This document shows, in pieces, positions 32,797-45,039 of a stretch of 64,000 bases of DNA. The position numbers were made by a program, and so were the translations under genes. A model generated the notes under the pieces. The model searched no databases. It had not been told where the DNA came from and saw only the letters and a list, made by a program, of their open reading frames with translations. Source of the stretch: Rhinatrema bivittatum. Its lineage: Eukaryota > Chordata > Amphibia > Gymnophiona > Rhinatrematidae. Every line of letters begins with the position of its first letter. Positions within the stretch are counted from its first letter, which is position 1. The stretch lies in assembly GCF_901001135.1 (NCBI RefSeq), contig NC_042615.1, forward strand, positions 488,239,017 through 488,303,016, in the 5' to 3' direction.

Positions 32797-33028
32797 TGCT
32801 GTAACCTGACATCAGACCCGAAATGTGATCTGACCAGAGACAGATCCTGAGCCTTCTCCTTGTTGTTGTCCTTTCTGTACCCTGTAATTTTATTTTACTG
32901 TTATTCCTATTTTGCATATTTTCCACATCATTTTAATCATTGTGGGGGTAATTTTAAGGCCATTTCCATGCATAAAGCTCAGTTGTAATGTTGTAAATGG
33001 TTATTGAGCTGGGTTCCACGCATTTAAT

Positions 33029-34045
33029 TGTTGCGTGTCCCGTCCGCGGCAGGCCCACGACCGGGCCTACTTACCTCCGGCACCCAGCTCCAAGACCTGG
33101 CCCGTCCTCTCTCGCAGCTGTGGGCAGTCGCCTACTCTCTTGAGGACCCATTGCCTCCTTGGCCATTCCTGGTTCCTCTGCGGACCTCCCCAGTTCTCGG
33201 CGGACCTCCCCATGTGTGCTGCGAAGAGTCGCCGCCGTCTAGGGTCCTGCTTCCCTCTAGGCACGCGCGCGCACCTTGCTGACCTTTAAAGGGACCGCGG
33301 CGGGAAACTAGCCCGCAGCCCCGGATGATAATATCATTTGGCCCTGCCACTTAAGGTAGGGCCTGCCACTAGTTCCTTGTCTTGGTAACAGGTCTCCATA
33401 CTTGTCGTGTGCTCGTTGCTTGTTCCAGTTCCTGACTTTGTTCCTGGTCCCTGTTCCTGACTTCATTCCTGGTTCGTGTTCCTGACTCCATTCCTGGTCC
33501 CTTCCTAGCCCTTCTTGGACTGACCTCTGGCTTTGACCCTTGCTACGTTGGACCACTCTCAGGACTGACCCCCTGGCTTTGATCCTCGCTTGTTGGACTC
33601 TGCTCCTTGACTAGTTCTGCCGCCTGCCCTGACACCAGCCTGTTCTCATCTATGTCTTTGGTATCTCCCTGGACTTGGCCTTCTCAGGCTTCGTCCATTT
33701 ACTACCCAGGCGTCACCTGTTCTTGCTCCTGGCCCGTCTGCAGCGCCTGGGTCTCTGGATCCCTGCCTTGTCCGGACCTGCTTCGGTCCCTCGGATACCT
33801 CTGCTGGTCCCTGGCTTCCTGCTACAACATCAACTGGGAATCATCTGACGGAGGCCTGACTAAGACTAACCAGCCCCGGCACCCAAGGGCTCAACCTGCG
33901 GGGAACGTGGGCTGGTATTGGCAAAGCTCTTGTTGGCCTCCGTCTCCTAGTCTGCTCCGCCTCCCAACAGGTGGGGACCCGTGGGGCTTGCCCTGTGGGT
34001 AGTGTCAACCGCACCTCGGGCCAAGGGTCCACCTCCGATGCATCA
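33029..34045 (+). repeat. Chromovirus 5' LTR
   Basis: 1017 bp, TG…CA bounded. It contains a promoter-like GCCACTTAAGGTAGGGCCTG near 33346 and two copies of a 46 bp CTGACCTCTGGCTTTGACCC repeat (the 3' LTR has about five). The right end is inferred by alignment with the 3' LTR and is less sharp than the left. Confidence 0.88.
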
Positions 34046-34059
34046 GGTTGCCAAGGCCA

Positions 34060-35000
34060 TGAACTCAGCGGAGCTTTCCACCCTCCAGGCCATTCCAGGC
34101 TTGGCTCTGAAGATCCAGAAAAAGTAGCAGTTCCTAGAGATGCTGGCTTCCCCCGTCGAGCACCTCCATGTCCGGCTAGATACCCACGCTGGTCCTTCAG
34201 CACATACGTCCACATCGGCCAGCCCTCAGCCTTCACCCTCGCCCTCCAGGGCTCTGTTGGCCCTACCTGCTCCACCCCATTTTAATGGGGATCCCAAACT
34301 CTGCAGAAGGTTTATCAACCAGTGCTAGATGCAGTTCGCTCTGCAGCCTTCCACCTTCTAGGATGAGCTCACAAAGGTAATTTTCATTCTTTCTCATTTG
34401 GAAGGCAAGGCGCTGGCGTGGGCTTCTCCCTTGTGGGAACATTCGGACTCCCTCCTCCAAGAGCTGTCACATTTCGTGACCGTCTTTTGTCGGACATTCG
34501 ATGACCCGGGGAGGCAGGCTGTAGCTAGTTCCAATCTCCTATGCTTGCAGCAAGGTCAACGAGCTTTTCAACGATTATACTATCAAGTTTCAGACCCTTG
34601 CCACAGAATTGGCTTGGCAAGAGGATTGCCTCCGAGCCATTTATTTGGACGGATTATCATCCCAACTTAAAGATGAGCTTGCAGCTCGTGAGCTACCTGT
34701 TTCTCTCGAGGACCTTATTGATCTGGCAGGCTGCATTGACCACTGTCTCCAGTAGCATCACCGAGAGGTTCAGACGCCCCAACATCCCAATGCGGAGCTT
34801 TCCCATTCTCCACCAGCAGCAGGCTCCGCCTCCAGAAGAATCCTGCCATCTACCAAAACGGAAGAACCTATGCAACTGGGCCGAGGGCGCTTGTCTCCGG
34901 CGGAATGCCTCAGATGGATGCATTCGGGTCTGGGTCTGTACTGCGAGGCTTTGGTTCACCGCCTCCTGTCCTGTCCCGTCGGTCTGGGAAACTCCTGGGC
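34060..35000 (+). pseudogene. Chromovirus gag remnant
   Basis: A likely start ATG at 34060 (MNSAELSTLQAIPGLALKIQ) is closed by an in-frame TAG 22 codons later. Further gag-like pieces follow in shifted frames: FVTVFCRTFDDPGRQAVAS (matrix/capsid-like) near 34470 and LKDELAARELPVSLEDLIDL across 34670-34730. A CCHC knuckle could not be read with confidence. Gag would assemble the virus-like particle. Non-functional. Confidence 0.72.
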
Positions 35001-35004
35001 CTAA

Positions 35005-38000
35005 GTTCTGCTGGGGTCCTGAACTTGGGCGCTATTTCTCTGGCTCCTCAATTGACACTACCAGTCACCCTGATCTGGGACTCTCGTTCTTTCCCAGCCT
35101 TGACTCTGATCGACTCAGGAGCAGGTGGGAATTTCATCATCAAGGACCTGGTGCACCACCTGGGCATTTCCACTCGCACCATCAAGACACTGCTACGTAT
35201 TACCTCCATTCACAGCAAACCACTACCCGGTAGGATTTCCCAAGTGACGGAACCTGTCCGTCTCCTCACTGGAGCTCTACACGAAGAGGAGGTTGAGCTC
35301 TTTGTTCTGGAGAAATCCATTCATCCAATGGTCTTGGGATTGCTGTGGCTCCAGCGCCACTCCCCCCAGATTGACTGGGGAACCTAACAGCTCGCCAAAT
35401 GGAATCCCGCCTGTCATCAGACATGGCATCTCCTCTCGCGATTCCCCTCACGGTGATTGCTTCTGGCCTTCTGCCTCCATATGCTGGCTTCAAGGATGTG
35501 TTCTTTAAGCAGAAGGCAGACATCCTTCCGCCTCTTTGCAAGTTCGAATGTCCCATCGAGCTACCCGGCACTATGCCTCCTAGGGGTAGGACCTACCCGC
35601 TATCTGTGCCCAAAACCCGAGCAATGTCAGAGTATATCCAAGAGAATCTGGCCAAGGGGTTCATCCGCCCCTCTACTTCTCCTGTGGGCGCGGGCTTTTT
35701 CTTCGTCACGAAGAATGATGAGTCGTTGAGACCGTGTATTGATTACTGCGGCTTAAATGCTATTACTCGCAAGGACAGATACCCTCTGCTGTTAATCACA
35801 GAGCTGTTTGATCATCTCCAGGGTGTCACCATTTTTATGAAGTTGGATCTGCGAGGTGCCTATAATCTGGTCCGCATACGCCCTGAAGATGTCTGGAAAA
35901 CAGCATTCAATACCAGGGATTGACATTACGAATATCGCGTAATGCCATTTGGACTTTGTAATGCCCCTGCGGTATTCCAACGCATGATACATTAAATCTT
36001 CTGTGACCTCATGTATACTAAAGTCGTCACGTATTTAGACAACATCCTCATCTTCTCAAAAGACCTGACCACTCACCATGCCGACGTCCGCATGGTGCTC
36101 CGACGCCTGCAAGAGAACCATTTGTTTGCCAAGCTCGACAAGTGCCTTTTTGAAAAATCAAGCTTGCCTTTCCTAGGCTATATCATCTCCCAACAAGGTT
36201 TCGCGATGGACCCCAGCAAATTAAAGGGCATTCAAGACTGGCCACGGCCTGTGGGCCTTCGGGTGCTCCAAAGATTCCTAGGATTTACTAATTATTATCG
36301 CCATTTCATAGCAAACTAATCCTTATTGGCAGCGCCCCTCACGGCCATGACTCGTAAAGGCAGCGACACCAAAACTGGTCTCCTGAAGCCCTTGCTGCCT
36401 TCCAGGACCTCAAGAATGCCTTCCTTTCAGGCCCTTGCTTGCCCCATCCGGATCCGAACTGCCCCTTCATTGTGGAAGTGGACGCCTCTGCCATAGGGGC
36501 TGGGGCGGTTCTGAGTCAGCACTCGACCCATCCATGCTCATTCTACTCCCACAAGTTCTCCCCTGCTGAACAAAACTACAGCACAGGGGATAGAGAGTTG
36601 CTTGCTATCAAGCTCGCCCTCGAAGAGTGGTGTCCCTGGTTGGAGGATGCTCAGTCTAAGTTCACGATCTTTACTGATCATAAAAACCTCGAGCACCTCA
36701 GACATGCCCAGTGTCTCAACACTCACCAGGCCCACTGGACATTATTCTTCTCCCGGTTTAATTTCGAGCTCCGCTATTGTCCGGCAGAGAAGAACCTCTG
36801 AGTGGATGCTTTATCCCGCTCCTTCGAACCTGATGACGTCCAAGATGAGCCATGTCACGTCATATATCCTGCTTGTATCTGTCTGTCTGCCATCATCACA
36901 GTTCCAGCCGCGAAGACTGTAGTACCTCGTCGGCTCTGAGAGAAGGTCTTGTGTTGGGTGCACAACTCCAAATTAGCCGGTCATCCGGGTCACGCCCAAA
37001 CTCTGTCACTCCTCCAACGCTACTACTGGTGGCCCACCATGTCTTCTGATACCCGTGCCTATGTGGACTCTTGTCCAACTTGTGCCCAGCAGAAGCCACC
37101 AGTAGGTTGACCTTAGGGCCTCCTCCAACCATTACCTACACCCAAAGAGCCGTGGACCCAGTTATCCACAGACTTTGTGGTGGACCTCCCACCTTCCAAG
37201 GGGAATACAGTCATCTGGGTCATCGTGGACCGATTCTCCAAAATGGCTCATTTTGTTCCTTTGCCTGCCTTACTATTGGCCCCGGAGCTAGCACGTCTCT
37301 TCTTCCTGCATGTTTTTTGCTTGCATGGCCTGCCCACAGATATAGCCTCAGATAGAGGCCCTCAGTTCGTCACCCGCTATTGGCGTGCCCTGTGCAGGAA
37401 ATTTGGAATCACCATCAGCTTGACTACAGCATACCATCCTCAGGCCAATGGCCAGGCTGAAAGGATTAACCGCTCACTCAAGGGTTTCCTCCGCACCTAC
37501 TCCAATGACCAACAAGACATCTGGGCAGAATTACTTCCGTAGGCGAAATTCTCCCATAACTCCCACATTGCAGCAGCTACCGGAGTCTTCCCATTCTCCA
37601 TTGTGTATGGCAGACAACCCCGGCTCCCGTTACTGATTCCTCTCTCGGTACCCTTGCCGGCAGCTCAGGCCACAGAAGACACTCTCCAAGCGCTTTGGGC
37701 CCAGACCAATCTTCGTCTGTGCCAGCCCGTGGCACGAGCCAAAAATTTCACGGATGCTCATCGTCGACCAGCTCCAGAGTTCCAGCCAGGCCAAAAGGTC
37801 TGGTTAAGCACCCACTATATTCGACTCAAGCTTCCTTCACAGAAGTTTGCGCCAAGATTCATTGGCCCATTTCCAGTTACCCCGGCGTACTGGGCCAGTC
37901 ACGTATCAACTCCGTCTACCACCAACTCTAGGAATACACAACTCCTTTCATGTTTCCTTGCTCAAACCGGTGATACTCTTCTGGCACTCACACAGAACTC

Positions 38001-38220
38001 TTGTGCCTTCCCAGGTTACGACTGAAACCAATACCACGTATCAAGTGTGTGAATTCCTCGATGGCTGTAGAAGAGGCTGCCGCTGGGAGTACCTTCTCTC
38101 CTGGGAAAGCTATGGTCCCGAGGAGAATTCCTGGGAGCCTGTAAGAAACATTCTGGACAAGGGACTCCTCCTCCGATTCCATCGTACCCATCCTGGGAAA
38201 CCCAGGCCTCCAAGAGGGGG
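35005..38220 (+). pseudogene. Chromovirus pol: PR-RT-RH-IN-chromodomain
   Basis: Protease with LIDSGAGGNFI (active-site D at about 35111). RT from about 35690 with PCIDYCGLNAITRKDRYPLL and KLDLRGAYNLVRIRPEDVWK, then VTYLDNILIFSKD: the catalytic box reads YLDN, not YLDD. RNase H VEVDASAIGAGAVLSQ and FTDHKNLEHLR. Integrase zinc finger (HPGH…CPTCAQQK) near 36980-37090 and DDE core (IVDRFSKMAHF, ASDRGPQFVTRYW, NGQAERINRSLKG). Chromodomain at 38027-38200 (WEYLLSWESYGPEENSWEP). Stops at about 35922, 35993, 36318, 36799 and 37540 break it. Dead. Confidence 0.93.
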
Positions 38221-38242
38221 GCGTAAAGGGGGGGGGGGGTAC

Positions 38243-39387
38243 TGTTGTGTGTCCTGTCCACAGCAGGCCCGCAACCAGGCCTACTTACCTCTGGCGCCCA
38301 GCTCCCAGACCTGGCCCATCCTCTCTCGCGGCTGTAGGCAGTTGCCTAAGCTCCCGAGCACCCGTTGCCTCCTTGGCCGTTCCTGGCTTCTCTGCGGTCC
38401 TCCCCAGTTCTCGGCGGGTCTCCCCACATGTGCCGCGGGGAGATACTACTGTCCAGCATCTTGCTTCCCTCTAGGCACACGCGCCTTGCCGACCTTTAAA
38501 GGGGCCGCGGCAGGAAACTAGCCCGCAACCCTGGATGATGACATCACCAGGCCTGCTACTTAAGGCAGGGCCTGCCGATCCTTGCCTTGACAACAGATCT
38601 TCACGCTTTTCGTGTGCTCATTGCTTGTTCCAGTTCCTGACTTCGTTCCTGTTCCTGACTTCATTCCTGGTCCCTGTTCCTGACTTCGTTCCTGGTTCCT
38701 GGTCCCTTCCTAGCCCTGCTTGGTCTGACCTCTGGCTTTGACCCTTGCTACGTTTGGACCACGCTCAGGACTGACCCCTGGCTTTGACCCTTGCTACATT
38801 TGGACCACGCTCAGGACTGACCCCTGGTTTTGACCCTTGCTATGTTTGGACCACGCTCAGGACTGACTTCTGGCTTTGACCCTTGCTATGTTTGGACCAC
38901 GCTCAGGATTGATCTCTAGCTTTGACCCTCGCTTATTGGATACTTCTCCTTGACTAGCTCTGCTGCCTGCCCTGATGCCAGCCTGTTCTCAACTACATCT
39001 TCGGTATCTCCCTGGATTTGGCCTTCTCAGGCTTCGGCCTTCTACTACCCGGGCATCACCCATTCTTGCTCCTGGCCCATCTGCGGCACCCGGGTCTCTG
39101 GATCCCTGCCTTGTCCGGACCTGCTTCGGTCCCTCCGATACCTCTGCTGGTCCTTGGCTTCCTGCTACAACATCAACTGGGAATCGTCTGATGGAGGCCT
39201 GCCTAAGACCAGCCGGCCCCGGCACACAAGGGCTCAACTTGCGGGGAACATGCGCTAGTATTGGCGAAGCTCCTCTCGGCCTCCGTCTCCTAGTCTGCTC
39301 CGCCTCCCAATGGTAGGGACCCGTGGGGCTTGTCCTACAGGTAGCGTCAACCCCACCTTGGGCCAAGGGTCCACCACTGAAGTAACA
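38243..39387 (+). repeat. Chromovirus 3' LTR with expanded internal repeat
   Basis: 1145 bp. It is preceded by a polypurine tract (AAGAGGGGGGCGTAAAGGGG). Relative to the 5' LTR it carries extra units of a 46 bp tandem repeat at about 38724-38945 (CCTGGCTTTGACCCTTGCTA, GGACCACGCTCAGGACTGA), about five versus two. The LTRs were identical at insertion, so the array changed afterwards or during reverse transcription. Confidence 0.9.
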
Positions 39388-39392
39388 TTAAT

Positions 39393-40483
39393 AATATGCA
39401 TACAGGCCGGTTTTGCATTTAACTTTTGCACACACTAAAGAGAGGCATTCTGGGGGTGGGGTGGCAGAGTCAGCAATTGCATGCCTACTTTTTGATTTTA
39501 AAAATTCTGGTAATGCACACGTGCGAGTTCTACCCTTCGAAAAAGAGGTGTAACTTCACACAAGTGAATGCATGCACATACTTGGCCAATTACCCGAGGA
39601 TTTTTTAAGCGAGCTTACATGCGCATACATTTGCTTTGAAAATCCTCAGTAAAGTCCACGGGTATAATGTGTATGCAGACTTTACTATGGTGTAGGCTGT
39701 TTGATAATTACCTTCGTTATGTATTTGCTTTGCCAATTCATGTACAATTTTCATGCCAATAAAGTTATTGGAATCTGAATTTGATAGACTCTTCCACTTA
39801 TCCCAGTAAAAAATTCCTCCCTGGGCCAAGGTCTCCTATTGATCATACTATATTGGGTCTCCTAGACACCCCAATATAGGGAGTGGTTAGTTTAGTTTAT
39901 TGATCTTAATGTACTGCCTTTCACTTAATAATCAAAGCGGTTTTCAATCAAAATCAGCAAATATGGCAGTATTGCAGATCAGGATGGGGTGTTCTGTGTC
40001 TCCCCTTCTCGTGCCGTACTGGATCTCTCACTGTGAGGCTGATGTAATAAGGTGTGCTCAGCCCAGCGCACAGTTTAACTGCAGCAAAGAGTTTTGTGTA
40101 CATATGTACAGATTAGCCCTCATACAAATCCCATGCTAATGAAGGCATTAGCTATTGCCTCTCAATGCAGAGAGATGCCTGGCTTATCTTGTGTTTTCTT
40201 ACCATTGGAAACTTAACTCCTATTCCAAGCTGGAGTAAAGTTTCCAAGGCTAATGTTAGTCTGTGGGTGGAAGCAGCAATTCCAATGCCGGGACCTGTAG
40301 TCGGCATTTTATGTGCACACAAAAAAATGGTTTCTGCACTGAAAACATTTTTTGTTTACATAAATCATTATTTTATGCATGTTAAAATTGCTCTTTACTT
40401 ACAGTTTGGGTTTGCTCTTTACTTACAGTTTTGGGTTTGTGTGTACTCACGATACAATAGCAAACCATTAGTTTAAGGAATTA
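39393..40483. other. Intron 13 between chromovirus and DIRS-3
   Basis: Degraded repeats. 39885-39965 resembles a LINE 3' tail (TTTATTGATCTTAATGTACT, CAAAGCGGTTTTCAATCAAA) related to the insert at 58061. 40030-40150 has TGTGCTCAGCCCAGCGCACA-like inverted motifs. A TTTACTTACAGTTT pair is duplicated at 40394-40430. No gene seen. Confidence 0.5.
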
Positions 40484-40973
40484 AAAAGGAAAATTTGTTT
40501 TTTACCTACTAATTTTTGTTCCTGAAATACCACAGATCAGTCCAGACAAGTGGGTTTTGCATCCCTACCAGCAGATGGAGGCAGAGAACTAAAAGCTTTT
40601 CAGGCACTGCTACTTAACCTAGTGCCACCTGCAGTCCCTCAGTATTGAACTGTACCCAAGCCAATGTAGAAGCAACAATGAACTCAAGAAAACAAACATC
40701 TTTCCACCCTAGGATGAACGTAGAAACTCAGCTTGGTGCCCCCTGAACAGGAATCCTTACATCCAAGTGCGCAGAAAAAACCTCCTTCTATATACAAACT
40801 AATCTCTGCGCTAAGGAACCAACTCCAAACATATAGTCTTTCGGAAACCAAGAGATGGATCTCTGGACTGATCTGTGGTATTTCAGGAACAAAAATTAGC
40901 AGGTAAGAACCAATTTTCCTTGCCTGTTCATACCCCAGATCAGTCCAGAGAAGTGGGATGTACCCAAGCTCCC

Positions 40974-42270
40974 CTACACTGGGCGAGAACCCGAAAGACC
41001 CGCTCGCAGGACACTCTCACCAAAACTCGCCTCCTCTGGCACCTGCACATCTAAGCGGTAATGTTTGGTGAAAGTGTGAAGAGACGACCAAGTGACCGCT
41101 CTAAAAATCTCCTGTGGCGACACCAACTGACACGCTGCCCAGTAGGTGGCTTGTGCTGTAGTCAAATGCACCCACAATCCCTCTGGGACAGTCCAACCTT
41201 TACAGAGATAGGTTGAAAAAATAGTTTACTTCAACGAACGCGCTATAGTGACTTTAGAAGCTTTAGTTCTTTTCTTTTCACCTCCGAATAAAACAAAGAG
41301 ATGATCTCACCATCAGAAGCCATTAATGACTTTAAGATATCGCAACAGAAACCAACAAACATCCAAGAAGTGCAGTTCCCTCGCCTGCTGTTCCTCCCCA
41401 GCCCAACTCGGCCACGCCAGAAGATCTACCGTTTGGTTGAGATGGAAAGCTGACACAACCTTCAGCAAAAATGAGAGTACCGTCCGCAAAGGCACACCAG
41501 AATCTGAAACCTGCAGAAACAGTTCTCTACAGGACAAAGCCTGAAGCTCCGAAATCCTTCTGGCCGAACTAATCGCTATTAGAAACACCTCTTTTAAAGT
41601 AAGGTCCTTCAAAGATGCCCTCTGCAAATAGAGGACTATACAGACATTACAACACCAAGTTTAAGTTCCAAGAAGGACACATCCTCTGGACTGGAAGTTG
41701 CAGATGCTTGACTCCCTTGAGAAATTGTATGATATCTGGGTGAGATGACAATGGCCTTGCTTGAAACTTTCCCCTAAAGCATCCCAAGGCTGCCACTAGT
41801 ACTTAAAGCGAATTATAGGCGAGACCCTTAGTTAAGCCTTGTTGTACAAAGGCCAGGATGTGCGGAACCTCTACCCTTAACACATCCAGGCCTTTTTCAA
41901 CACATCAGGACACAAACACTCTCCACACTGTGACATAAGCTAGCGACATGGCAGGTCTCCAAGCCTGAAGCAACGTCGTGATAAATGGCTCCGAATACCC
42001 TTTTGATCTTAAATGTTCCTCTCTAAGCCAAGCCACGAGACAAGCATTCCCCCGATCTGAGAAGATAGGTCCTTGTCTGAGCAAGCTTTGTAGATGAGCC
42101 AACATGATGGGCCCATCCACAGCGAGATGGATCAGATCAGCAAACCACAGCCACCTCTGCCACTCTGGTGCCACCATCACCACCCTTCCTGGATGATGCT
42201 CTATGCGCCGTAAGACTTGCCCCACAAAAGGCTATGGAGGAAACATGTACAGCAGGATCCTTGTTGGCCA
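40974..42270 (-). pseudogene. DIRS-3 tyrosine recombinase
   Basis: On the minus strand: GQVLRRIEHHPGRVVMVAPE and LVAWLREEHLRSKGYSEPFI (end of RT-RH and recombinase N-terminus), SLKDLTLKEVFLIAISSARR then ISELQALSCRELFLQVSDSG with box I arginine, RELHFLDVCWFLLRYLKVIN, and finally TAQATYWAACQLVSPQEIFR, SLHTFTKHYRLDV carrying the catalytic tyrosine. The H-x-x-R box is damaged (reads VHLTT). Several frameshifts. Not functional. Confidence 0.82.
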
Positions 42271-43738
42271 CAGAACATAAGAGCATAAGAAATTGCCATA
42301 CTGGATCAGACCAAGGGTCTATCAAGCCCAGCATCCTGTTTCCAACAGTGGCCAGTCCAGGTTATAAGTACCTGGCAAGCTCCCAACACTAAGTATATCC
42401 CATGCTGCTGATGTCAGTAATAGCAGTGGCTATTCCCTAAGTCAGCTTGATTAATGGCAGTTAATTGACATCTCCTCCAAGAACTTATCCAAACCTTTTT
42501 TAAACCCAGCTACACCAACTACTCTAACCACAGCCTCTTGCAACAAATTCCAGAGCTTAATTGTGTATTGAGTGAAAAAGAATTTTCTCCGATTAGTTTT
42601 AAATGTGCTACTTGCTAACTTGCCCCTAGTCTTACTTTCCAAAAGAGTAAATAACCAATTCACATTTACCCATTCTAGACCTTTCATGATTTTAAAGACC
42701 TCTATCATATCCCCCCTCAGCCATCTCTTCTCCAAACTGGACAGCCCTAACCTCTTTAGCCTTTCCTCATAGGGAAGCTGTTCCATCCCCTTTATCATTT
42801 GGGTCGCCCTAATCTGTACCTTTTCCACTGCAACTTATATCTTTTTTGAGATGTGGTGACCAGAATAGTACACAGTATTCAAGGTGTGGTCTCATCATGG
42901 AGCGATACAGAGGCATTATGACATTTTCTGTTTTATTCACCATTCCCTTCCTAACATTCTGTTTGCTTTTTTGACTTCCGCAGCACACTGAGCCGACTAT
43001 TTCAATGTATTATCCACTAAGATGTCTAGATCTTTTTCCTGGGTGGTAGCTCCTAATATGAAATCTAACATTGTGTAACTAGAGCATGGGTTATTTTTCC
43101 CTTGTATGCATCACCTTGCACTTGTCCACATTAAATTTCATCTGCCATTTGGATGCCCAATCTTCCAGTCTCGCAAGGTCCTCCTGCAATTTATCACAAT
43201 CTGCTTGTGATTTAACTACTCTGAACAATTTTGTATCATCTGCAAATTTGATTACATCACTTGTCATATTCTTTTCTAGATTATTTATAAATATATTGAA
43301 AAGCACTGGTCCAAGTACAGATCCACTGGTCCAAGTACAGATCCCTGAGGGACTCCACTGTTTACCCTTTTCCACTGAGAAAATTGACCATTTAATCCTA
43401 CTCTCTGTTTCCTGTCTTTTAACCAGTTTGTAATCCATGAAAGGACATCGCCTCCTATCCAATGACTTTTTAGTTTTCTTAGAAGCCTCTCATGAGGGAC
43501 TTTGTCAAATGCCTTTTGAAAATCCAAATACACTACATCTACCGGTTCACCTTTATCCACATGCTTATTAACCCCTTCAAAAAAATGAAGCAGATTTGTG
43601 AGGCAAGACTTCCCTTGGGTAAATTCATGCTGACTTGTTCCATTAAACCATGTCTTTCTATATGCTCTGTGATTTTGATCTTTAGAATAGTTTCCACTAT
43701 TTTTCCCGGCATTGAAGTCAGTCTCACTGTTCTATATT

Positions 43739-44881
43739 TGTTATGCGTGCCGGCCACAGCAAACCCGCGGCTCTGCTCCTTCACCTCTTTCAAAGTGATC
43801 CAGCACCTGGATCTCTGGCAGCTGTGGGCCACTGGCTCTGGCTGCCAGCACCTTCATCTCTGGCAGCTGTGGGCCACTGACTCTGTCCTCGGGCCGCCCC
43901 TGGGGCCTCCAGCTCTGCTGCAGTTCTTGATGCTCCGCGTTGGGCCTCTCCGTGTAGCCCGCGGAGAGATGCTGTCCCAACCAACGCCACGCCCCTCCCT
44001 AGGCACGCGTGCCCGCAAGCTGATCCTTTAATAGGGCCTGCAGTGGGAACCTAGCTGCGGTCCCGGATGATGACGTTGGCTAAGCTCCAGTATATAAGGC
44101 CGGGCTCCACTCTCTCAAATTGCCTTTGCAACAGGTCCCCTCGCTAGTCGAGTTCTCGTTGCTTCTTCTGTTCCTGGCTCTCGATCCTGATTGCCTTTGT
44201 TCCTGTTTCCTTGTTCCAGTGTTCCTGTTCTTTCATCTCTCCTTCGAATTGCTAACCTGGTTTGACCCTGCACTACCTGACTACTCCGTTGCCTCTCTCT
44301 AACCCCAGACCTCTGCATTGCCTGACTTCTCCGTTGCTTCTCTCCAGCCCCGGGCCTCTGCATTGCCTGACCACGCCATTGCTTCTCCAGCCCTGGACAT
44401 CTGTTTCCGCTGACCATCCTTTGACTCTCTCCTCGTCTAGACCTCAGCCTTGCTTGCCACTGCTTCCAGACTGCCACCAGCCCAGAACCCAGCTTGCTTA
44501 GAAACGCCTCTTCTGCCTTTGTCCTGGACGTGGTTCATTAAGGCTTCGGCCTGCTCTTGCTTGGGCGCCCTCTGTCAGACTGTGTTCCTATTGGTGCCCG
44601 GGTCTCCGGGACTCTGCCTCATCCAGCACAGACTGATACCTATACCAGTTACTGCCTCTGGGCTGACCTCGATCCACCCATCGACAATCACTGACAGAGG
44701 CCACCTAAGTCCAGCCAGCCCCTGTACCCAAAGGCTCAACCTGCAGGGAACGAGGGCTGGTATTGGTGAAGCGCCAGCCGGCCTCCGTCCATCAGCCCTC
44801 TCTGCCTATTGACAGCGTAGGATCCCTCCTACGGGTAGCGTCAACCCCACCTCATTCCAAGGGTCTACCTCCGGCGCAACA
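43739..44881 (+). mobile_element. Solo LTR of a gypsy-type element, ATATT target duplication
   Basis: 1143 bp from TGTTATGCGTGCCGG to GGCGCAACA, flanked by ATATT (43734-43738 and 44882-44886). It shares the tail AAGGCTCAACCTGCAGGGAA and GGTAGCGTCAACCCCACCTC with the chromovirus LTRs but diverges elsewhere, so it is a sister family. A TATA box TATATAAGG lies at 44091-44099. A solo LTR results from recombination between the two LTRs of a full element. Confidence 0.92.
44091..44099 (+). promoter_or_regulatory. TATA box in the solo LTR
   Basis: TATATAAGG follows GATGATGACGTTGGC, where TGACG(T) is a CRE-like half site. Comparable positions in the related LTRs read CACTTAAGG (33349) and TACTTAAGG (38558), weaker TATA matches. 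The transcript start would lie about 30 bp downstream near the CACTCTCTC motif. Confidence 0.6.
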
Positions 44882-45039
44882 ATATTTTCCCGGATTGCCC
44901 CTGGAGCCCTTTTTAAATATTGGGGTTACATTGGTCATCCTCCAGTCTACAGGTACAATGGATGATTTTAATGATAGGTTACAAATTTTAACTAATAGAT
45001 CTGAAATTTAATTTTTTAGTTCCTTCAGAACCCTAGAGC

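Larger units (their letters stand above)
33029..39387 (+). mobile_element. Complete Ty3/gypsy chromovirus with TTAAT target duplication
   Basis: 6359 bp, from TGTTGCGTGTCC to GAAGTAACA. Flanked by TTAAT at 33024-33028 and 39388-39392, so the insertion is intact end to end. LTRs: 33029-34045 and 38243-39387. Between them lie gag, protease, RT, RNase H, integrase and a terminal chromodomain, in the order of chromoviruses (Metaviridae); there is no envelope gene. Stops and frameshifts have accumulated, and the two LTRs differ by many substitutions and by repeat copy number, so the copy is old. Confidence 0.94.
42275..45035 (-). mobile_element. CR1 LINE with RT domain, split by a solo LTR
   Basis: The longest CR1 copy here. 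Minus-strand reading: VDVVYLDFQKAFDKVPHERL, WIGGDVLSWITNWLKDRKQR, VNSGVPQGSVLGP, LFNIFINNLEKNMTSDVIKF then ADDTKLFRVV (FADDTK is the catalytic box), and EDWASKWQMKFNVDKCKVMH. A 20 bp duplication (CTGGTCCAAGTACAGATCC at 43308 and 43327) shifts the frame between SGVPQGSVLGP and LFNIF. Interrupted at 43739-44881 by an LTR; the remaining 5' part runs 44887-45035. It is itself inserted in DIRS-3. Confidence 0.9.

Noticed and set aside
33028..34328. Open frames in the region 33028-34328
   Set aside because: They are LTR and leader sequence of the chromovirus. Frames are short, overlap on both strands and match no protein.
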